NCBI GenBank assembly: GCA_023653075.1
Contig: JAMNXQ010000016.1
Location: forward strand, 1-42,160
Reading direction: 5' to 3'
Length of the DNA: 42,160 bases
Origin: Algoriphagus sp.
GTDB taxonomy: Bacteria > Bacteroidota > Bacteroidia > Cytophagales > Cyclobacteriaceae
How positions within the stretch are numbered: position 1 is the stretch's first letter; each line of letters starts with the position of its first letter. The translations under genes were made by a program, and so were the position numbers. The notes beneath the pieces are model-generated. The model was not told the origin of the DNA. It saw nothing but the letters and a program-made list of their open reading frames with translations, and did not search any database. Positions 1 through 8,870 of the stretch are shown piece after piece.

Positions 1-125
1 TCCTTTTGCAGTTCCTCGCAGGTTTTGATAGCTTCTTCAAACTTGCTGAGGTAGTTTTTTATCTGCCGGATATTTACTGGTTTCACAACCGGAAACTTCG
101 GAGATGATTGGAACAAAGTAAACAT
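1..125 (-). CDS. N-terminal part of an unrecognised protein, cut by the window edge
   Basis: An open frame runs leftward from an ATG at 125 to the window edge, giving 41 residues that begin MFTLFQSSPKFPVVKPVNIR. The frame has no stop. The second half is rich in Lys and Glu and looks helical (NYLSKFEEAIKTCEELQK). I do not recognise the family. No signal peptide is visible. The upstream sequence on the same strand has an imperfect promoter-like stretch (TAGCATTTG) about 35-45 nt before the ATG. It lies downstream of the tRNA-His terminator and so is probably a separate transcript. The short visible length leaves real doubt that it is a gene. Confidence 0.45.
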   Translation of the reverse strand, partial: MFTLFQSSPKFPVVKPVNIRQIKNYLSKFEEAIKTCEELQK

Positions 126-187
126 AGCTGTTGGTTTAGTTTCATTTTTAGTGGCAAATGCTATGCCAAAATGAAGAGTAAGGTAAC

Positions 188-213
188 AAAAAACCCCTCG
201 TTGGAGGGGTTTA
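188..213 (-). terminator. Intrinsic terminator downstream of tRNA-His
   Basis: On the minus strand, AACCCCTC and GAGGGGTT form an 8-bp stem around a 4-nt loop, followed by a run of T residues. It starts two bases after the tRNA discriminator base, so it should end the tRNA transcript. Confidence 0.8.
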
Positions 214-214
214 G

Positions 215-289
215 GGTGAAAGACCGGGCTCGAACCGGCGACCTCTGGATCCACAAACCAGCGCTCTAACCAACTGAGCTACAATCACC
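215..289 (-). tRNA. tRNA-His (GTG anticodon)
   Basis: Read on the minus strand, the cloverleaf is clear. The D stem is GCTC/GAGC, the anticodon loop is TTGTGGA with anticodon GTG, and the T loop is TTCGAGC with a 5-bp stem. The extra 5' G at position -1 (base 289) faces discriminator C73 (base 215), the mark of histidine tRNAs. No CCA is encoded. The acceptor stem is GTGATTG against CTTTCAC, which leaves two adjacent T-T oppositions at pairs 5-68 and 6-67. That is unusual for a functional tRNA and is discussed as a finding. The anticodon stem also has a T-T at its loop-closing pair. A consensus promoter lies upstream and a terminator directly downstream, so the gene is a single-gene transcription unit. 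Confidence 0.93.
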
Positions 290-329
290 GTGTGGGGCTC
301 CAACTCTCAGCTTGCCTTGAATTGGTTTG

Positions 330-360
330 CAAAAGTAAGGACTGTCTTTCTTTGGAGCAA
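330..360 (-). promoter_or_regulatory. Bacteroidota-type promoter of tRNA-His
   Basis: On the minus strand, TTG at 358-360 is followed after 20 nt by TACTTTTG at 330-337, matching the -33 TTG / -7 TAnnTTTG consensus known for Bacteroidota. Transcription would start near 323, giving a leader of about 35 nt before the tRNA. Confidence 0.65.
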
Positions 361-524
361 GACCGAGGCAATTTATTTGTTTGAAAAATACACTTGATGC
401 CAATTCCATTTTAGGAGCAGTTCTTGAATTTTCCCGTTGATACCTGCCAGGACTAGCTCCGCCGTGCTTAAGGTGCCCATCCATGGAGCTCATCCTTTTC
501 CAAAGGATTACGGGTAGCTTTGCC

Positions 525-532
525 TATATTTG
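525..532 (+). promoter_or_regulatory. -7 element (TATATTTG) of the helicase gene
   Basis: TATATTTG matches the Bacteroidota -7 consensus. It lies about 50 nt upstream of the ATG at 585, and downstream of an alternative in-frame ATG at 483. This supports 585 as the true start, because the longer frame would begin before its own promoter. No clear -33 TTG is visible. Confidence 0.5.
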
Positions 533-584
533 CAATTGTGAAACCAATTCGTTTCGTGTTTACTCACTTTTCTCTCGTTTTCCA

Positions 585-1955
585 ATGAGCAATGAACCGC
601 AAGGATTTGATTCCTTCAAGCTAAACAAACAATTGCTCGATGCGGTAGCTGAATCTGGCTACACGGTGCCAACTCCTATCCAAGAGAAGACCATTCCCTT
701 GGCTCTAGCAGGTCATGATGTGTTGGGTATCGCCCAGACGGGTACTGGCAAAACAGCTGCCTATCTTTTGCCCTTGCTCATGAAAATCAAGTATGCACAG
801 GGCATGCATCCTCGAGGCTTGGTGCTTGCGCCTACCCGGGAGTTGGTCATGCAAATTGAGGAAGTGGCGCAGCACCTAGCCAAATACACGGGTCTTCGAA
901 TCGTGAGTTTGTATGGGGGATTAGGACCCAAAAAACAAATCGAACAGGTGGCAGCGGGTGTGGACTTGGTAATTTCCACTCCAGGAAGGTTTATGGATTT
1001 GTACCGAAAGGGAGCCATTTATACCAAGGATTTAAAAACCATGGTGATGGATGAGGCAGATAAAATGATGGACATGGGTTTTATGCCCCAAATCCGCTCC
1101 ATTTTAGAAGTCATTCCATCCAAACGACAGAACCTCCTTTTTTCAGCCACCTTTTCCGGACGAATAGACCATCTGGCAGCTGAGTTTTTAGAGTTTCCCG
1201 AGCGGGTAGAAGTAGCGCCTTCGGCGACTACTGCGGAAACCATCGCTCAGGTCAAATACCAGGTACCCAATATCAAAACCAAAATAAACCTGTTGGCCCA
1301 TTTGCTCGAGAATGAGGAAATCAACAGAGCCATGATTTTTACGCGCAGTAGAAAAAATGCGGAATCCGTGTATTCATTTCTAGAGCGAAAGCATTTTGGA
1401 GAGATTCGTGTCATCCATGCCAACAAAGGGCAGAATACCCGAATCAACTCCATGGAAGATTTCAAGGCAGGTGATGTACGACTCCTGGTGGCTACGGATG
1501 TGGCAGCCCGAGGCCTAGATGTCACCTTGGTATCTCACGTGATCAATTTCGATGTGCCCCTCATCTACGAGGATTATGTGCACCGAATCGGCCGTACGGG
1601 CAGAGCGGAAAATGAAGGGAAGGCAATCACCTTTGTTAACCCAGCCGAGGTCTACCATTTTGAGAAAATCGAAGAACTTATTCGAATGGAGGTAGAAGTG
1701 CTTCCTATTCCCGATGTGGTAGACGTGCCAGCTACCCCGTTTGAGGAGAAGCAGGGCTACGAACGGGAATTGGATCGACTCAAGCAGCGTGATAATCCTG
1801 ACTATAAAGGTGCTTTCCATGAAAAGAAGGAGCGCCCTAAGGAAAACATTGGAAAAGGGGAGAAGGTAAAGGCGAGAAAGAAACAAAAGAAGCCTAACCG
1901 CAACCAACTCAAAACGAAGAATCAAAAAAATAGAGGGAAACACGGAGAGGGTTAA
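585..1955 (+). CDS. DEAD-box ATP-dependent RNA helicase (RhlE-like)
   Basis: A 456-residue superfamily 2 helicase that should unwind RNA in the cytoplasm, for example in RNA decay, ribosome assembly or cold adaptation. Visible motifs in order are the Q motif (GFDSF with PTPIQ), Walker A AQTGTGKT, PTREL, STPGR, the DEAD box in VMDEAD, SAT, a motif V region (ATDVAARGLD) and HRIGRTGR. After the second RecA domain there is a Lys/Arg-rich tail (about 60 residues, many KK and RK runs), as is common in RhlE-type proteins, which probably binds RNA. I chose the ATG at 585 because the protein then starts just before the Q motif and downstream of a promoter element. The exact subfamily is not certain. 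Confidence 0.93.
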   Translation: MSNEPQGFDSFKLNKQLLDAVAESGYTVPTPIQEKTIPLALAGHDVLGIAQTGTGKTAAYLLPLLMKIKYAQGMHPRGLVLAPTRELVMQIEEVAQHLAKYTGLRIVSLYGGLGPKKQIEQVAAGVDLVISTPGRFMDLYRKGAIYTKDLKTMVMDEADKMMDMGFMPQIRSILEVIPSKRQNLLFSATFSGRIDHLAAEFLEFPERVEVAPSATTAETIAQVKYQVPNIKTKINLLAHLLENEEINRAMIFTRSRKNAESVYSFLERKHFGEIRVIHANKGQNTRINSMEDFKAGDVRLLVATDVAARGLDVTLVSHVINFDVPLIYEDYVHRIGRTGRAENEGKAITFVNPAEVYHFEKIEELIRMEVEVLPIPDVVDVPATPFEEKQGYERELDRLKQRDNPDYKGAFHEKKERPKENIGKGEKVKARKKQKKPNRNQLKTKNQKNRGKHGEG

Positions 1956-2017
1956 TTCCTAAACCGGATAGCTTGCCTTTACTAAGATTGCGAAGCTTTG
2001 TTGATTAAAGGATAAAC

Positions 2018-2045
2018 AAAGAAGGGGCCAATTGGCCCCTTCTTT
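2018..2045. terminator. Bidirectional terminator between helicase and M28 peptidase
   Basis: A perfect 28-nt palindrome (arms AAAGAAGGGGCCAA and its complement) sits between two convergent genes. It has A residues on the left and T residues on the right, so it can end transcription from both sides. Confidence 0.85.
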
Positions 2046-2046
2046 A

Positions 2047-3543
2047 TTATCGGTCTGTACGAGTATTGCTTCTGTCTACTGGAGTGCGCTGCTCTCTGTT
2101 GGCAAGGTCCCAAGCGGTATGGAAGATCAAATGTGCACGTTTGCTCATTAGCGGGAATTCAATTTTGTCTACCGTGTCGGTCACTTGATGGTAGTCGTCA
2201 TGTACCCCATTGAAGAAGAAGATCACCGGGATGTTGAACTTGGCAAAATTGTAATGATCTGAACGGTAGTAAAAACGGTTTGGATCGTCTTCCGCATCGT
2301 AGCGGTAATCTAGGATCAGATTGGTGTAGGTAATGTTGTTGTACTCGTTGATTTTTTTCAAGTGGGAGGAAAGCATCTCCGAACCAATCACGTACACATA
2401 GTCCTTGTTTGCTTCTTTCTGGTATTCGTAATCAATACGGCCCACCATGTCAATGTTGATGTTGTTCACGGTATTGGCAATTGGGAATACCGGGTGCTCA
2501 GAGTAGTACTCTGATCCCAACAATCCTTTTTCTTCTCCAGTCACATTCAAAAACAAGATACTTCTTCTTGGTTTCACGCCATCCTTGGCAGCCAAGGCAA
2601 AAGCTTCGGCAATTTCCATGACGGAAACAGTTCCAGAACCATCGTCATCTGCGCCATTGAAGGCATCTCCTGCAGCACTTACGCCCACGTGGTCGTAGTG
2701 TGAAGAAATGACCAATACTTCTTCTTTTTTATCTGTACCCTCCAGGAAGCCCATTACATTGACTGCGTCTACTGGGGTTTTGGTTTTGACAATATGGTAG
2801 CTTGCTTTTTGAGAGGCAATGGATTCAGGATTGGTTTTGGCTGCTTCCTTCAATACCTCTAGAGATGTACCAAACAATTGTGCCATCTTGTCTGAGCTCA
2901 CCATGAATATCGGGCGCTGTTTCACTTCTTGATCAAAGCCAATTCGGCCATTGCCAGCCATGGACTTGTATCGATTGGCGATGCGGTCAAAATTAGCTTG
3001 TCCTTCCATGGTCACAATCACAATCCCTGCAGCACCGGCATCCATCACTTTGGTTACCAAGTCATTGCTTCTTACTCCAACAGCCCAAAGGCCTACGAGT
3101 TTGCCTTTTACGTCCACTTTGGCGAGGTTTTCATCGCTTACTAGGCCTAAAAATACTAGGTCTGTTTTCACTGCTTTGGATAGATTGCCGTCTCCAGTAA
3201 ACACATAGTCGGTGTTTTCCACCAACTTGGTTTTTCCGATCTGAAGGCTTACTTGTGAGAAACGGGAACTTACCAATGGGACGTTTTGAAAATAGCTCCC
3301 TCCATTTGGAGCAGTTAATCCAAGGCCTTTGTAGAAATCGGCTAAGTAATTGGCAGCAATTTTTCCCTCCGGAGAACCCGTATCACGACCCTTCATCTCA
3401 TCGGATGCCAAATAGGTCAGGTGCTTGGTGAGGTCTTCTACGGTGATGGTATTTGCATACTTTACTTGAACTGGGTTTTGCGCCCAAGCGGATAGCATCG
3501 TAGCCATCCCTAATGCGGCACTCAACAGGTATTTATTTTTCAT
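2047..3543 (-). CDS. Secreted M28 family zinc metallopeptidase with PA domain
   Basis: 498 residues with a signal peptide (MKNKYLLSAALGMATMLSAWAQ) and a typical cut after AQ, so probably exported. An inserted PA-like region occupies roughly residues 100-250. The catalytic domain shows the M28 di-zinc signature: H282 and D284 in SSHYDHVG, the bridging Asp in NGADDDGSG (about 299), the catalytic Glu pair 337-338 in VTGEEKG, D365 in NIDMVGR, and a late His in YRSDHYNF. All expected ligands are present. M28 enzymes of this type are aminopeptidases or carboxypeptidases, and the exact substrate cannot be read from the sequence. It is a single gene convergent with the helicase, with a promoter-like TAGTTTAG at 3562-3569. 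Confidence 0.93.
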   Translation of the reverse strand: MKNKYLLSAALGMATMLSAWAQNPVQVKYANTITVEDLTKHLTYLASDEMKGRDTGSPEGKIAANYLADFYKGLGLTAPNGGSYFQNVPLVSSRFSQVSLQIGKTKLVENTDYVFTGDGNLSKAVKTDLVFLGLVSDENLAKVDVKGKLVGLWAVGVRSNDLVTKVMDAGAAGIVIVTMEGQANFDRIANRYKSMAGNGRIGFDQEVKQRPIFMVSSDKMAQLFGTSLEVLKEAAKTNPESIASQKASYHIVKTKTPVDAVNVMGFLEGTDKKEEVLVISSHYDHVGVSAAGDAFNGADDDGSGTVSVMEIAEAFALAAKDGVKPRRSILFLNVTGEEKGLLGSEYYSEHPVFPIANTVNNINIDMVGRIDYEYQKEANKDYVYVIGSEMLSSHLKKINEYNNITYTNLILDYRYDAEDDPNRFYYRSDHYNFAKFNIPVIFFFNGVHDDYHQVTDTVDKIEFPLMSKRAHLIFHTAWDLANREQRTPVDRSNTRTDR

Positions 3544-3665
3544 ATTTTTTCGATTAAGTCCCTAAACTACTTATTTTTTTTACCCTCAAAAAAACCGCTG
3601 GTCAATTCTCAGTGTTATAGTATAAAATTTTGAAGTTGCACCTCGGCAATTTCTTTCGGAAATCA

Positions 3666-3673
3666 TACCTTTG
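3666..3673 (+). promoter_or_regulatory. -7 element (TACCTTTG) of gcvP
   Basis: TACCTTTG matches the Bacteroidota -7 consensus exactly and lies about 60 nt before the gcvP start. No convincing -33 element was found at the expected distance. Confidence 0.55.
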
Positions 3674-3732
3674 TGCACGGAAAATAGGAAAGAATTCACA
3701 CCCAAATAGTTCATACGTACTACCCCCTACTT

Positions 3733-6612
3733 ATGCAGATCAATCTTAACAATGCTGTCAAATTTGAGAGCAGACACAATGGCCCGACAGAAGCGGAAAT
3801 GGCGGCGATGTTGGAAAAAATCGGAGCCTCAAGCTTGACCGAATTAATCAACCAAACCGTACCTCAATCCATTCAATTGGAGCGACCACTTCAGCTTCCA
3901 GCTGCTCAGTTGGAGTCTGAATTTTTGAAGAATTTCAAAAAATTGGCATCCAAGAATAAGGTGTTCTCTTCTTTTATTGGATTAGGGTATTACGATACCT
4001 TGGTGCCTGGTGTAGTCCTTCGAAATGTATTGGAAAATCCAGGGTGGTATACTGCTTACACGCCTTACCAAGCCGAGATCGCTCAGGGGAGATTAGAAGC
4101 CTTGATCAACTTCCAGACGGTAGTCATTGAACTTACTGGAATGGAGCTTGCCAATGCCTCCTTATTGGATGAGGGTACAGCTGCTGCTGAGGCGATGACC
4201 ATGCTTCATGCCGTAAAGCCTCGGGAAAAGAAAAATGCAAACACCTACTTTGTAGATGAAAAAGTATTTCCACAGACCAAAGCCTTGTTGATCACTCGGG
4301 CGGAGCCTATCGGAATCAATTTGGTTTTTGGACCTTTGTCTTCTTTGGATTTAACCGATCCAGAATTGTATGGGGCCATGTTCCAGTACCCAAATATGGA
4401 TGGGGAAGTAGTGGATTACACTGCGCTAGTGGCTTCTGCTAAAGAAAACAAGGTGTTGACTGCCTTTGCTTCAGACCTTTTGGCCTTGTCCTTGTTGACA
4501 CCTCCAGGGGAAATGGGTGCTGATGTCGTAGTAGGTTCTGCGCAGCGCTTTGGAGTACCTATGGGATATGGTGGACCACACTCTGCCTTCTTCGCTACCA
4601 AAGAAGATTTTAAGCGTCAGATTCCTGGCCGTATCATTGGGGTTTCCATTGATCGTGCTGGTAACAAAGCCTACCGAATGGCGCTACAAACTCGTGAGCA
4701 GCACATCAAGCGAGAAAAGGCAACTTCAAACATTTGTACTGCGCAGGTATTGCTTGCAGTGATGTCTAGTTTTTATGCAGTCTATCACGGTCCTATAGGA
4801 CTAAAAAATATTGCACTTCGCACGCATGGCCTTGCCAAGTTGACTGCACAAGGATTGGCGAAACTAGGGTTCACCCTAGGAACCAACGCCTACTTCGATA
4901 CCCTAAAAGTTCAGGTAGATGCAGCCACCCAGACCAAAGTGAAGGCTCTTGCAGTGGCAGCTCAAGTGAATTTCAGATACGAGGAGGGTGCGATTTTCAT
5001 TGCCTTTGATGAGGCAAAGACCATCGCAGATGCTGAGCTCGTACTTTCCTTGTTTGCCAATGCAAAGGGTCAAGCTTCACCCTTCACCGCAGACATGGCC
5101 AACTCCCTACAATTGGAATGGCCTGCAGCGCTTGTGCGTACCTCTGCTTACCTCACGCATCCGGTATTTAATACCAACCACAGTGAGCACGAGATGCTTC
5201 GTTACATCAAGAAGCTAGAATCTAAAGATCTTTCCCTGGTGCATTCCATGATCTCCTTGGGCTCTTGCACCATGAAGTTGAATGCAACGGCAGAAATGAT
5301 CCCAGTGACTTGGCCTGAATTTGGTCAAATCCACCCTTTTGCTCCCATCGACCAGACCGAGGGGTATCAGGAATTGTTTACCAACTTGAGAACCTGGTTG
5401 ACCGAGATCACTGGATTCGCAGATACTTCCTTGCAGCCCAATTCTGGAGCACAAGGAGAATATGCAGGCTTGATGGTGATTCGCGCTTACCACCTCAATC
5501 GAGGTGAAGGGCATCGTAATGTAGCCTTGATCCCAACTTCTGCTCATGGTACCAACCCTGCCTCTGCTGTAATGGCGGGCATGCGAGTGGTATTGGTGGG
5601 TTGTGACGAAAAGGGAAATATTGATGTAGAAGACTTGAAGGCAAGAGCAGAGGAGCATGCTGCTGAACTGTCTTGCTTGATGGTAACTTATCCTTCTACA
5701 CACGGCGTATTTGAAGAAGCGATCCAAGAGATTTGCGCTACCATCCATGCTTATGGTGGGCAAGTGTACATGGATGGAGCCAACATGAATGCTCAGGTGG
5801 GAGTAACTTCTCCTGGCCGAATTGGGGCGGATGTTTGCCACCTCAATCTGCACAAGACCTTCTGCATCCCTCACGGGGGTGGTGGACCTGGTATGGGCCC
5901 AATTTGCGTAGCGGCTCACTTGGCGCCATTCTTACCTGGCAATCCATTGGTGAAAACAGGTGGAGAGCATGCCGTGTCTTCAATCTCATCTGCACCTTAC
6001 GGAAGTGCAAGTATTCTTCCAATTTCCTATGCCTACATTTCCATGATGGGCGGTGATGGACTTACTCGAGCCACTCAGATTGCTATTTTGAATGCGAATT
6101 ACATCAAGGAGCGTTTGAGCGGACATTATCCATTGCTCTATACAGGCTCAAAAGGACGTGCAGCCCACGAAATGATCGTAGACTGTAGAGCCTTCAAAGA
6201 AGTAGGAGTAGAGGTAGAAGATATCGCGAAGCGCTTGATGGATTACGGTTTCCATGCGCCTACGGTATCCTTCCCAGTTGCTGGAACTTTGATGATAGAG
6301 CCTACTGAATCCGAGACCAAAGCCGAACTAGACAAGTTCTGTGATGCTATGGTTGCCATTCGTGCAGAGATTCAAGAAATTGAAGACGGCAAGGCTGACC
6401 GTGTAGAGAATGTGCTTAAAAATGCACCGCATACTGCTACCATGGTTCTTACTGGAACATGGGACTTGCCTTACTCGAGAGAGAAAGCGGTGTTCCCAGC
6501 TCCTTTTGTAAAGGAGAATAAGTTCTGGCCTACGGTACGAAGAATTGATTCTGCCTATGGAGATCGTAACTTGATTTGCAGCTGTATTCCAGTAGAGGAA
6601 TACGCGAACTAA
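3733..6612 (+). CDS. gcvP: Glycine dehydrogenase (decarboxylating), P-protein of the glycine cleavage system
   Basis: 959 residues, the length of a single-chain homodimeric P-protein in which the two halves encoded separately in some bacteria are fused. It decarboxylates glycine with pyridoxal phosphate and passes the aminomethyl group to the lipoyl arm of H-protein (GcvH). The PLP lysine is K708 in [18 protein letters not shown], with the glycine-rich stretch that follows it in the family. The N-terminal half starts with the usual [14 protein letters not shown] block, and [12 protein letters not shown] marks the start of the catalytic second half. No gcvT or gcvH is adjacent, so the system is dispersed. 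The gene ends in a strong terminator facing lipA, which makes the cofactor for its partner H-protein. Confidence 0.98.
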   Translation: MQINLNNAVKFESRHNGPTEAEMAAMLEKIGASSLTELINQTVPQSIQLERPLQLPAAQLESEFLKNFKKLASKNKVFSSFIGLGYYDTLVPGVVLRNVLENPGWYTAYTPYQAEIAQGRLEALINFQTVVIELTGMELANASLLDEGTAAAEAMTMLHAVKPREKKNANTYFVDEKVFPQTKALLITRAEPIGINLVFGPLSSLDLTDPELYGAMFQYPNMDGEVVDYTALVASAKENKVLTAFASDLLALSLLTPPGEMGADVVVGSAQRFGVPMGYGGPHSAFFATKEDFKRQIPGRIIGVSIDRAGNKAYRMALQTREQHIKREKATSNICTAQVLLAVMSSFYAVYHGPIGLKNIALRTHGLAKLTAQGLAKLGFTLGTNAYFDTLKVQVDAATQTKVKALAVAAQVNFRYEEGAIFIAFDEAKTIADAELVLSLFANAKGQASPFTADMANSLQLEWPAALVRTSAYLTHPVFNTNHSEHEMLRYIKKLESKDLSLVHSMISLGSCTMKLNATAEMIPVTWPEFGQIHPFAPIDQTEGYQELFTNLRTWLTEITGFADTSLQPNSGAQGEYAGLMVIRAYHLNRGEGHRNVALIPTSAHGTNPASAVMAGMRVVLVGCDEKGNIDVEDLKARAEEHAAELSCLMVTYPSTHGVFEEAIQEICATIHAYGGQVYMDGANMNAQVGVTSPGRIGADVCHLNLHKTFCIPHGGGGPGMGPICVAAHLAPFLPGNPLVKTGGEHAVSSISSAPYGSASILPISYAYISMMGGDGLTRATQIAILNANYIKERLSGHYPLLYTGSKGRAAHEMIVDCRAFKEVGVEVEDIAKRLMDYGFHAPTVSFPVAGTLMIEPTESETKAELDKFCDAMVAIRAEIQEIEDGKADRVENVLKNAPHTATMVLTGTWDLPYSREKAVFPAPFVKENKFWPTVRRIDSAYGDRNLICSCIPVEEYAN

Positions 6613-6637
6613 ATAACAAGAGTTCCTAAAAACAAGA

Positions 6638-6665
6638 AAGGCCCCGTATGTACGGGGCCTTTTTT
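6638..6665 (+). terminator. Intrinsic terminator of gcvP
   Basis: AAGGCCCCGTA and TACGGGGCCTT pair around a 2-nt centre and are followed by six T residues. The A run on the left could let it serve the convergent lipA as well. Confidence 0.88.
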
Positions 6666-6674
6666 GTTGATGTC

Positions 6675-7553
6675 TTACACATGCACATGTCGTTCGGCAT
6701 GGTAGGAGGATCGGACCAAAGGTCCAGATTCCACGTATTTCAATCCTCTTCGTAAGCCTTCTTCCTTATAATGTGCAAAGGTGTCCGGATGAATAAATTC
6801 CGCTACTTCGATATGCATTTTGGTGGGTTGTAGGTATTGGCCTAGCGTCAGGATGTCGCAGCCATTTGCTGCCAAATCATCCATGGCCTGATACACTTCT
6901 TCTTTGGATTCCCCAAGGCCCAGCATGATCCCAGTTTTGGTGCGTTTGCCAGCGGCTTTGGTTAGCTTAATCTGTTCCAAGGAGCGCTCGTATTTTGCCT
7001 GTGGGCGTACCATGCGGTAAAGCCTTCCCACTGTTTCCATATTGTGAGAGACCACCTCCTGTCCTCCTTCAATCATGCGGTAGAGCGCATCCCAGTTGCT
7101 CTTCACATCTGGAATAAGCGTTTCGATAGTCGTAGTTGGTGAAAGTTCCTTGGTCAATACCACCGTCTGGTACCAAATTTCAGCTCCTCGATCTTTGAGT
7201 TCGTCACGATTCACCGAAGTGAGGACGGCATGCTTTACCCCCATCAATTGAATGGCTTCTGCTACTCGTCTTGGCTCATCCGTATCGTATTCATTGGGTC
7301 TCCCTGTGGCTACTGCACAGAAGGAACAGGATCGGGTACAGACGTTTCCCAAGATCATAAAAGTAGCTGTGCCAGCACCCCAGCATTCACCCATATTTGG
7401 GCAATTTCCGCTTTCGCAGATGGTATGCAATTTATGTTGATCTACCAGCTTCCGTACCTTAGCATATTCGGTTCCAACGGGTAACTTTACCCGAAGCCAA
7501 TCGGGCTTTTTACGTCTAGTGGCTTCTTCAGAAATTACGGGTAATTCAATCAT
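6675..7553 (-). CDS. lipA: Lipoyl synthase
   Basis: A 292-residue radical-SAM enzyme that inserts two sulfur atoms into protein-bound octanoyl groups to give lipoate. Both iron-sulfur motifs are intact. The auxiliary cluster motif CX4CX5C is C46, C51, C57 in [12 protein letters not shown]. The radical-SAM motif CX3CX2C is C72, C76, C79 in CTRSCSFC. The C-terminal RSSYHA, whose serine ligates the auxiliary cluster, is present near the end. Length is normal. It is convergent with gcvP, whose system needs lipoylated H-protein; 2-oxoacid dehydrogenases would also depend on it. The start at 7553 lies about 18 nt after a consensus -7 element, which gives a very short leader. Confidence 0.98.
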   Translation of the reverse strand: MIELPVISEEATRRKKPDWLRVKLPVGTEYAKVRKLVDQHKLHTICESGNCPNMGECWGAGTATFMILGNVCTRSCSFCAVATGRPNEYDTDEPRRVAEAIQLMGVKHAVLTSVNRDELKDRGAEIWYQTVVLTKELSPTTTIETLIPDVKSNWDALYRMIEGGQEVVSHNMETVGRLYRMVRPQAKYERSLEQIKLTKAAGKRTKTGIMLGLGESKEEVYQAMDDLAANGCDILTLGQYLQPTKMHIEVAEFIHPDTFAHYKEEGLRRGLKYVESGPLVRSSYHAERHVHV

Positions 7554-7570
7554 GAGATTAAGATTTGATG

Positions 7571-7578
7571 CAAAGGTA
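7571..7578 (-). promoter_or_regulatory. -7 element (TACCTTTG) of lipA
   Basis: On the minus strand TACCTTTG matches the Bacteroidota -7 consensus and lies 17 nt upstream of the lipA ATG, so the transcript leader would be about 10-15 nt. Confidence 0.55.
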
Positions 7579-7610
7579 ATTTAGGACCGATAAATACTCG
7601 CTTTTTTGAC

Positions 7611-8339
7611 TTACTTTCTAAAGCCGAAGAACAAAGTAAAGTAGGCAGATTGAAAAAATTGCCGATTCTGCTCGCGCAAGATGAGTGGGATTTTCTTTTG
7701 AAATCCTTCCACTTGGTACCCTACTTCCAATCCAGTGACATTGCTTTTGAATACGCCAAATTCAAAATATAGTGCTGCTTTAGCCATGCCGCCAATAGCC
7801 AATTCTGACTGCCCGATCCCTTCCAATAATCGTCCAGTACCTAGGATGTTGAATCTGCTTTGGTGTACTGCGGGATCGTATTGCTCCACTACCGTTTCTA
7901 CGCGGTTGATTGCATATTCGATAAAGTAGGGTGCTACTAGGCCTATAGATGGCCCTACTGCTGCTAGCGCAGAAACTTGCACCCCTTGATTCGGAGCCTT
8001 TTTGAATAGAATTACTTCCCTGCCATAATGCGGTCGAATGGCATAGAGGTAATTGGATTTGCCAAATATGTAATTGTTGCCCGTTACCGTGGTATACCGA
8101 ACTTCCTTAGGGTGTTTCAAATTGGCAAGTTCAAGTCCAAAGAAAGCAAATTGGGAATCGTCTAGTCGTGTCCCCACCTTGAGGGCAAGGCCACCAATCA
8201 TTCCTCCGTTCGTATTTTTATTGACGCCCAAGAGGTATTCTCTATCGTATTCGTAATTGCCTGCATCCTCTCGCTGCGCCAGCGCAGGTAACGTGAGGAG
8301 AAAGAAAAATACTGGGAATAGGAAATTCAGCTTATTCAT
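7611..8339 (-). CDS. Exported hypothetical protein, probable outer-membrane beta-barrel
   Basis: 242 residues with a clear signal peptide (MNKLNFLFPVFFFLLTLPALAQ). The mature part has many short alternating, aromatic-rich strands separated by Gly/Asn turns (for example GGLALKVGTRLDDSQFAFFGLEL, YFEFGVF, YFTLFFGFRK). The last residues FFGFRK resemble a barrel-closing strand, although it ends in RK rather than Phe. I do not recognise a named family; no catalytic motif is visible. It is transcribed in the same direction as lipA, with about 57 bp between its stop and the lipA start. A role as an envelope protein is inferred from composition only. Confidence 0.8.
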   Translation of the reverse strand: MNKLNFLFPVFFFLLTLPALAQREDAGNYEYDREYLLGVNKNTNGGMIGGLALKVGTRLDDSQFAFFGLELANLKHPKEVRYTTVTGNNYIFGKSNYLYAIRPHYGREVILFKKAPNQGVQVSALAAVGPSIGLVAPYFIEYAINRVETVVEQYDPAVHQSRFNILGTGRLLEGIGQSELAIGGMAKAALYFEFGVFKSNVTGLEVGYQVEGFQKKIPLILREQNRQFFQSAYFTLFFGFRK

Positions 8340-8411
8340 TCGCTTTGGTCGAAAATAATGCCCTATTTTTGATTAGATATTTATACAACTGAATTTTAAA
8401 AGTAAGAGTTT

Positions 8412-8816
8412 ATGCCCACTATAAAAAGTTCGTACCTAGGAAGCTTGAGAACTCAAGCAACGCATGTTCTTTCTGGAAATGCCCTGCTGACAGATGCACC
8501 GCTGGACAACAACGGAAAGGGAGAAGCTTTCTCTCCAACCGATCTAGTTTCTGCTGCCTTGGGGAGTTGCATGGTCACAATAATGGGCATTGTAGCAGAG
8601 CGGGATGGAATTTCACTGGAAGGACTTTCTTGGGAAATCACCAAGATTATGGAAAGCAGTCCGAGAAAGATCAAAGAAATTCAAGTAGACTTTCATTGGT
8701 CTGGCTCTCCATTTACACCAGAATTTAGCCAAAAATTAAAAAATGCTGCTCGCACCTGCCCAGTGGCATTGAGTTTGGATCCTGCGCTTACCCAAACTAT
8801 CAATTTTGATTTTTAA
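8412..8816 (+). CDS. OsmC/Ohr family peroxide-reducing protein
   Basis: 134 residues, normal for the OsmC superfamily of thiol peroxidases that reduce organic peroxides. The two conserved cysteines are both visible, the first in ALGSCMVT (preceded by SPTDLVSAA) and the second in ARTCPVALSL. The FSPTDLVSAALGSC block with the VAERDGI segment is typical of the general OsmC branch rather than Ohr. There is no signal peptide, so it acts in the cytoplasm. It is followed after 54 bp by the serine dehydratase gene on the same strand and may be co-transcribed with it. The physiological substrate is unknown. Confidence 0.92.
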   Translation: MPTIKSSYLGSLRTQATHVLSGNALLTDAPLDNNGKGEAFSPTDLVSAALGSCMVTIMGIVAERDGISLEGLSWEITKIMESSPRKIKEIQVDFHWSGSPFTPEFSQKLKNAARTCPVALSLDPALTQTINFDF

Positions 8817-8870
8817 GCTTGCCCAGGAGCTTGACTCCTTTTGATTACTACGAAATAAACCCAAAGAATC

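Noticed and set aside
3544-3732. Glycine riboswitch upstream of gcvP
   Set aside because: The leader has no recognisable glycine-aptamer core or tandem-aptamer layout; only a -7 promoter element stands out.
5215-5919. 234-residue open frame opposite gcvP
   Set aside because: It overlaps the well-conserved catalytic half of GcvP and shows no family signature.
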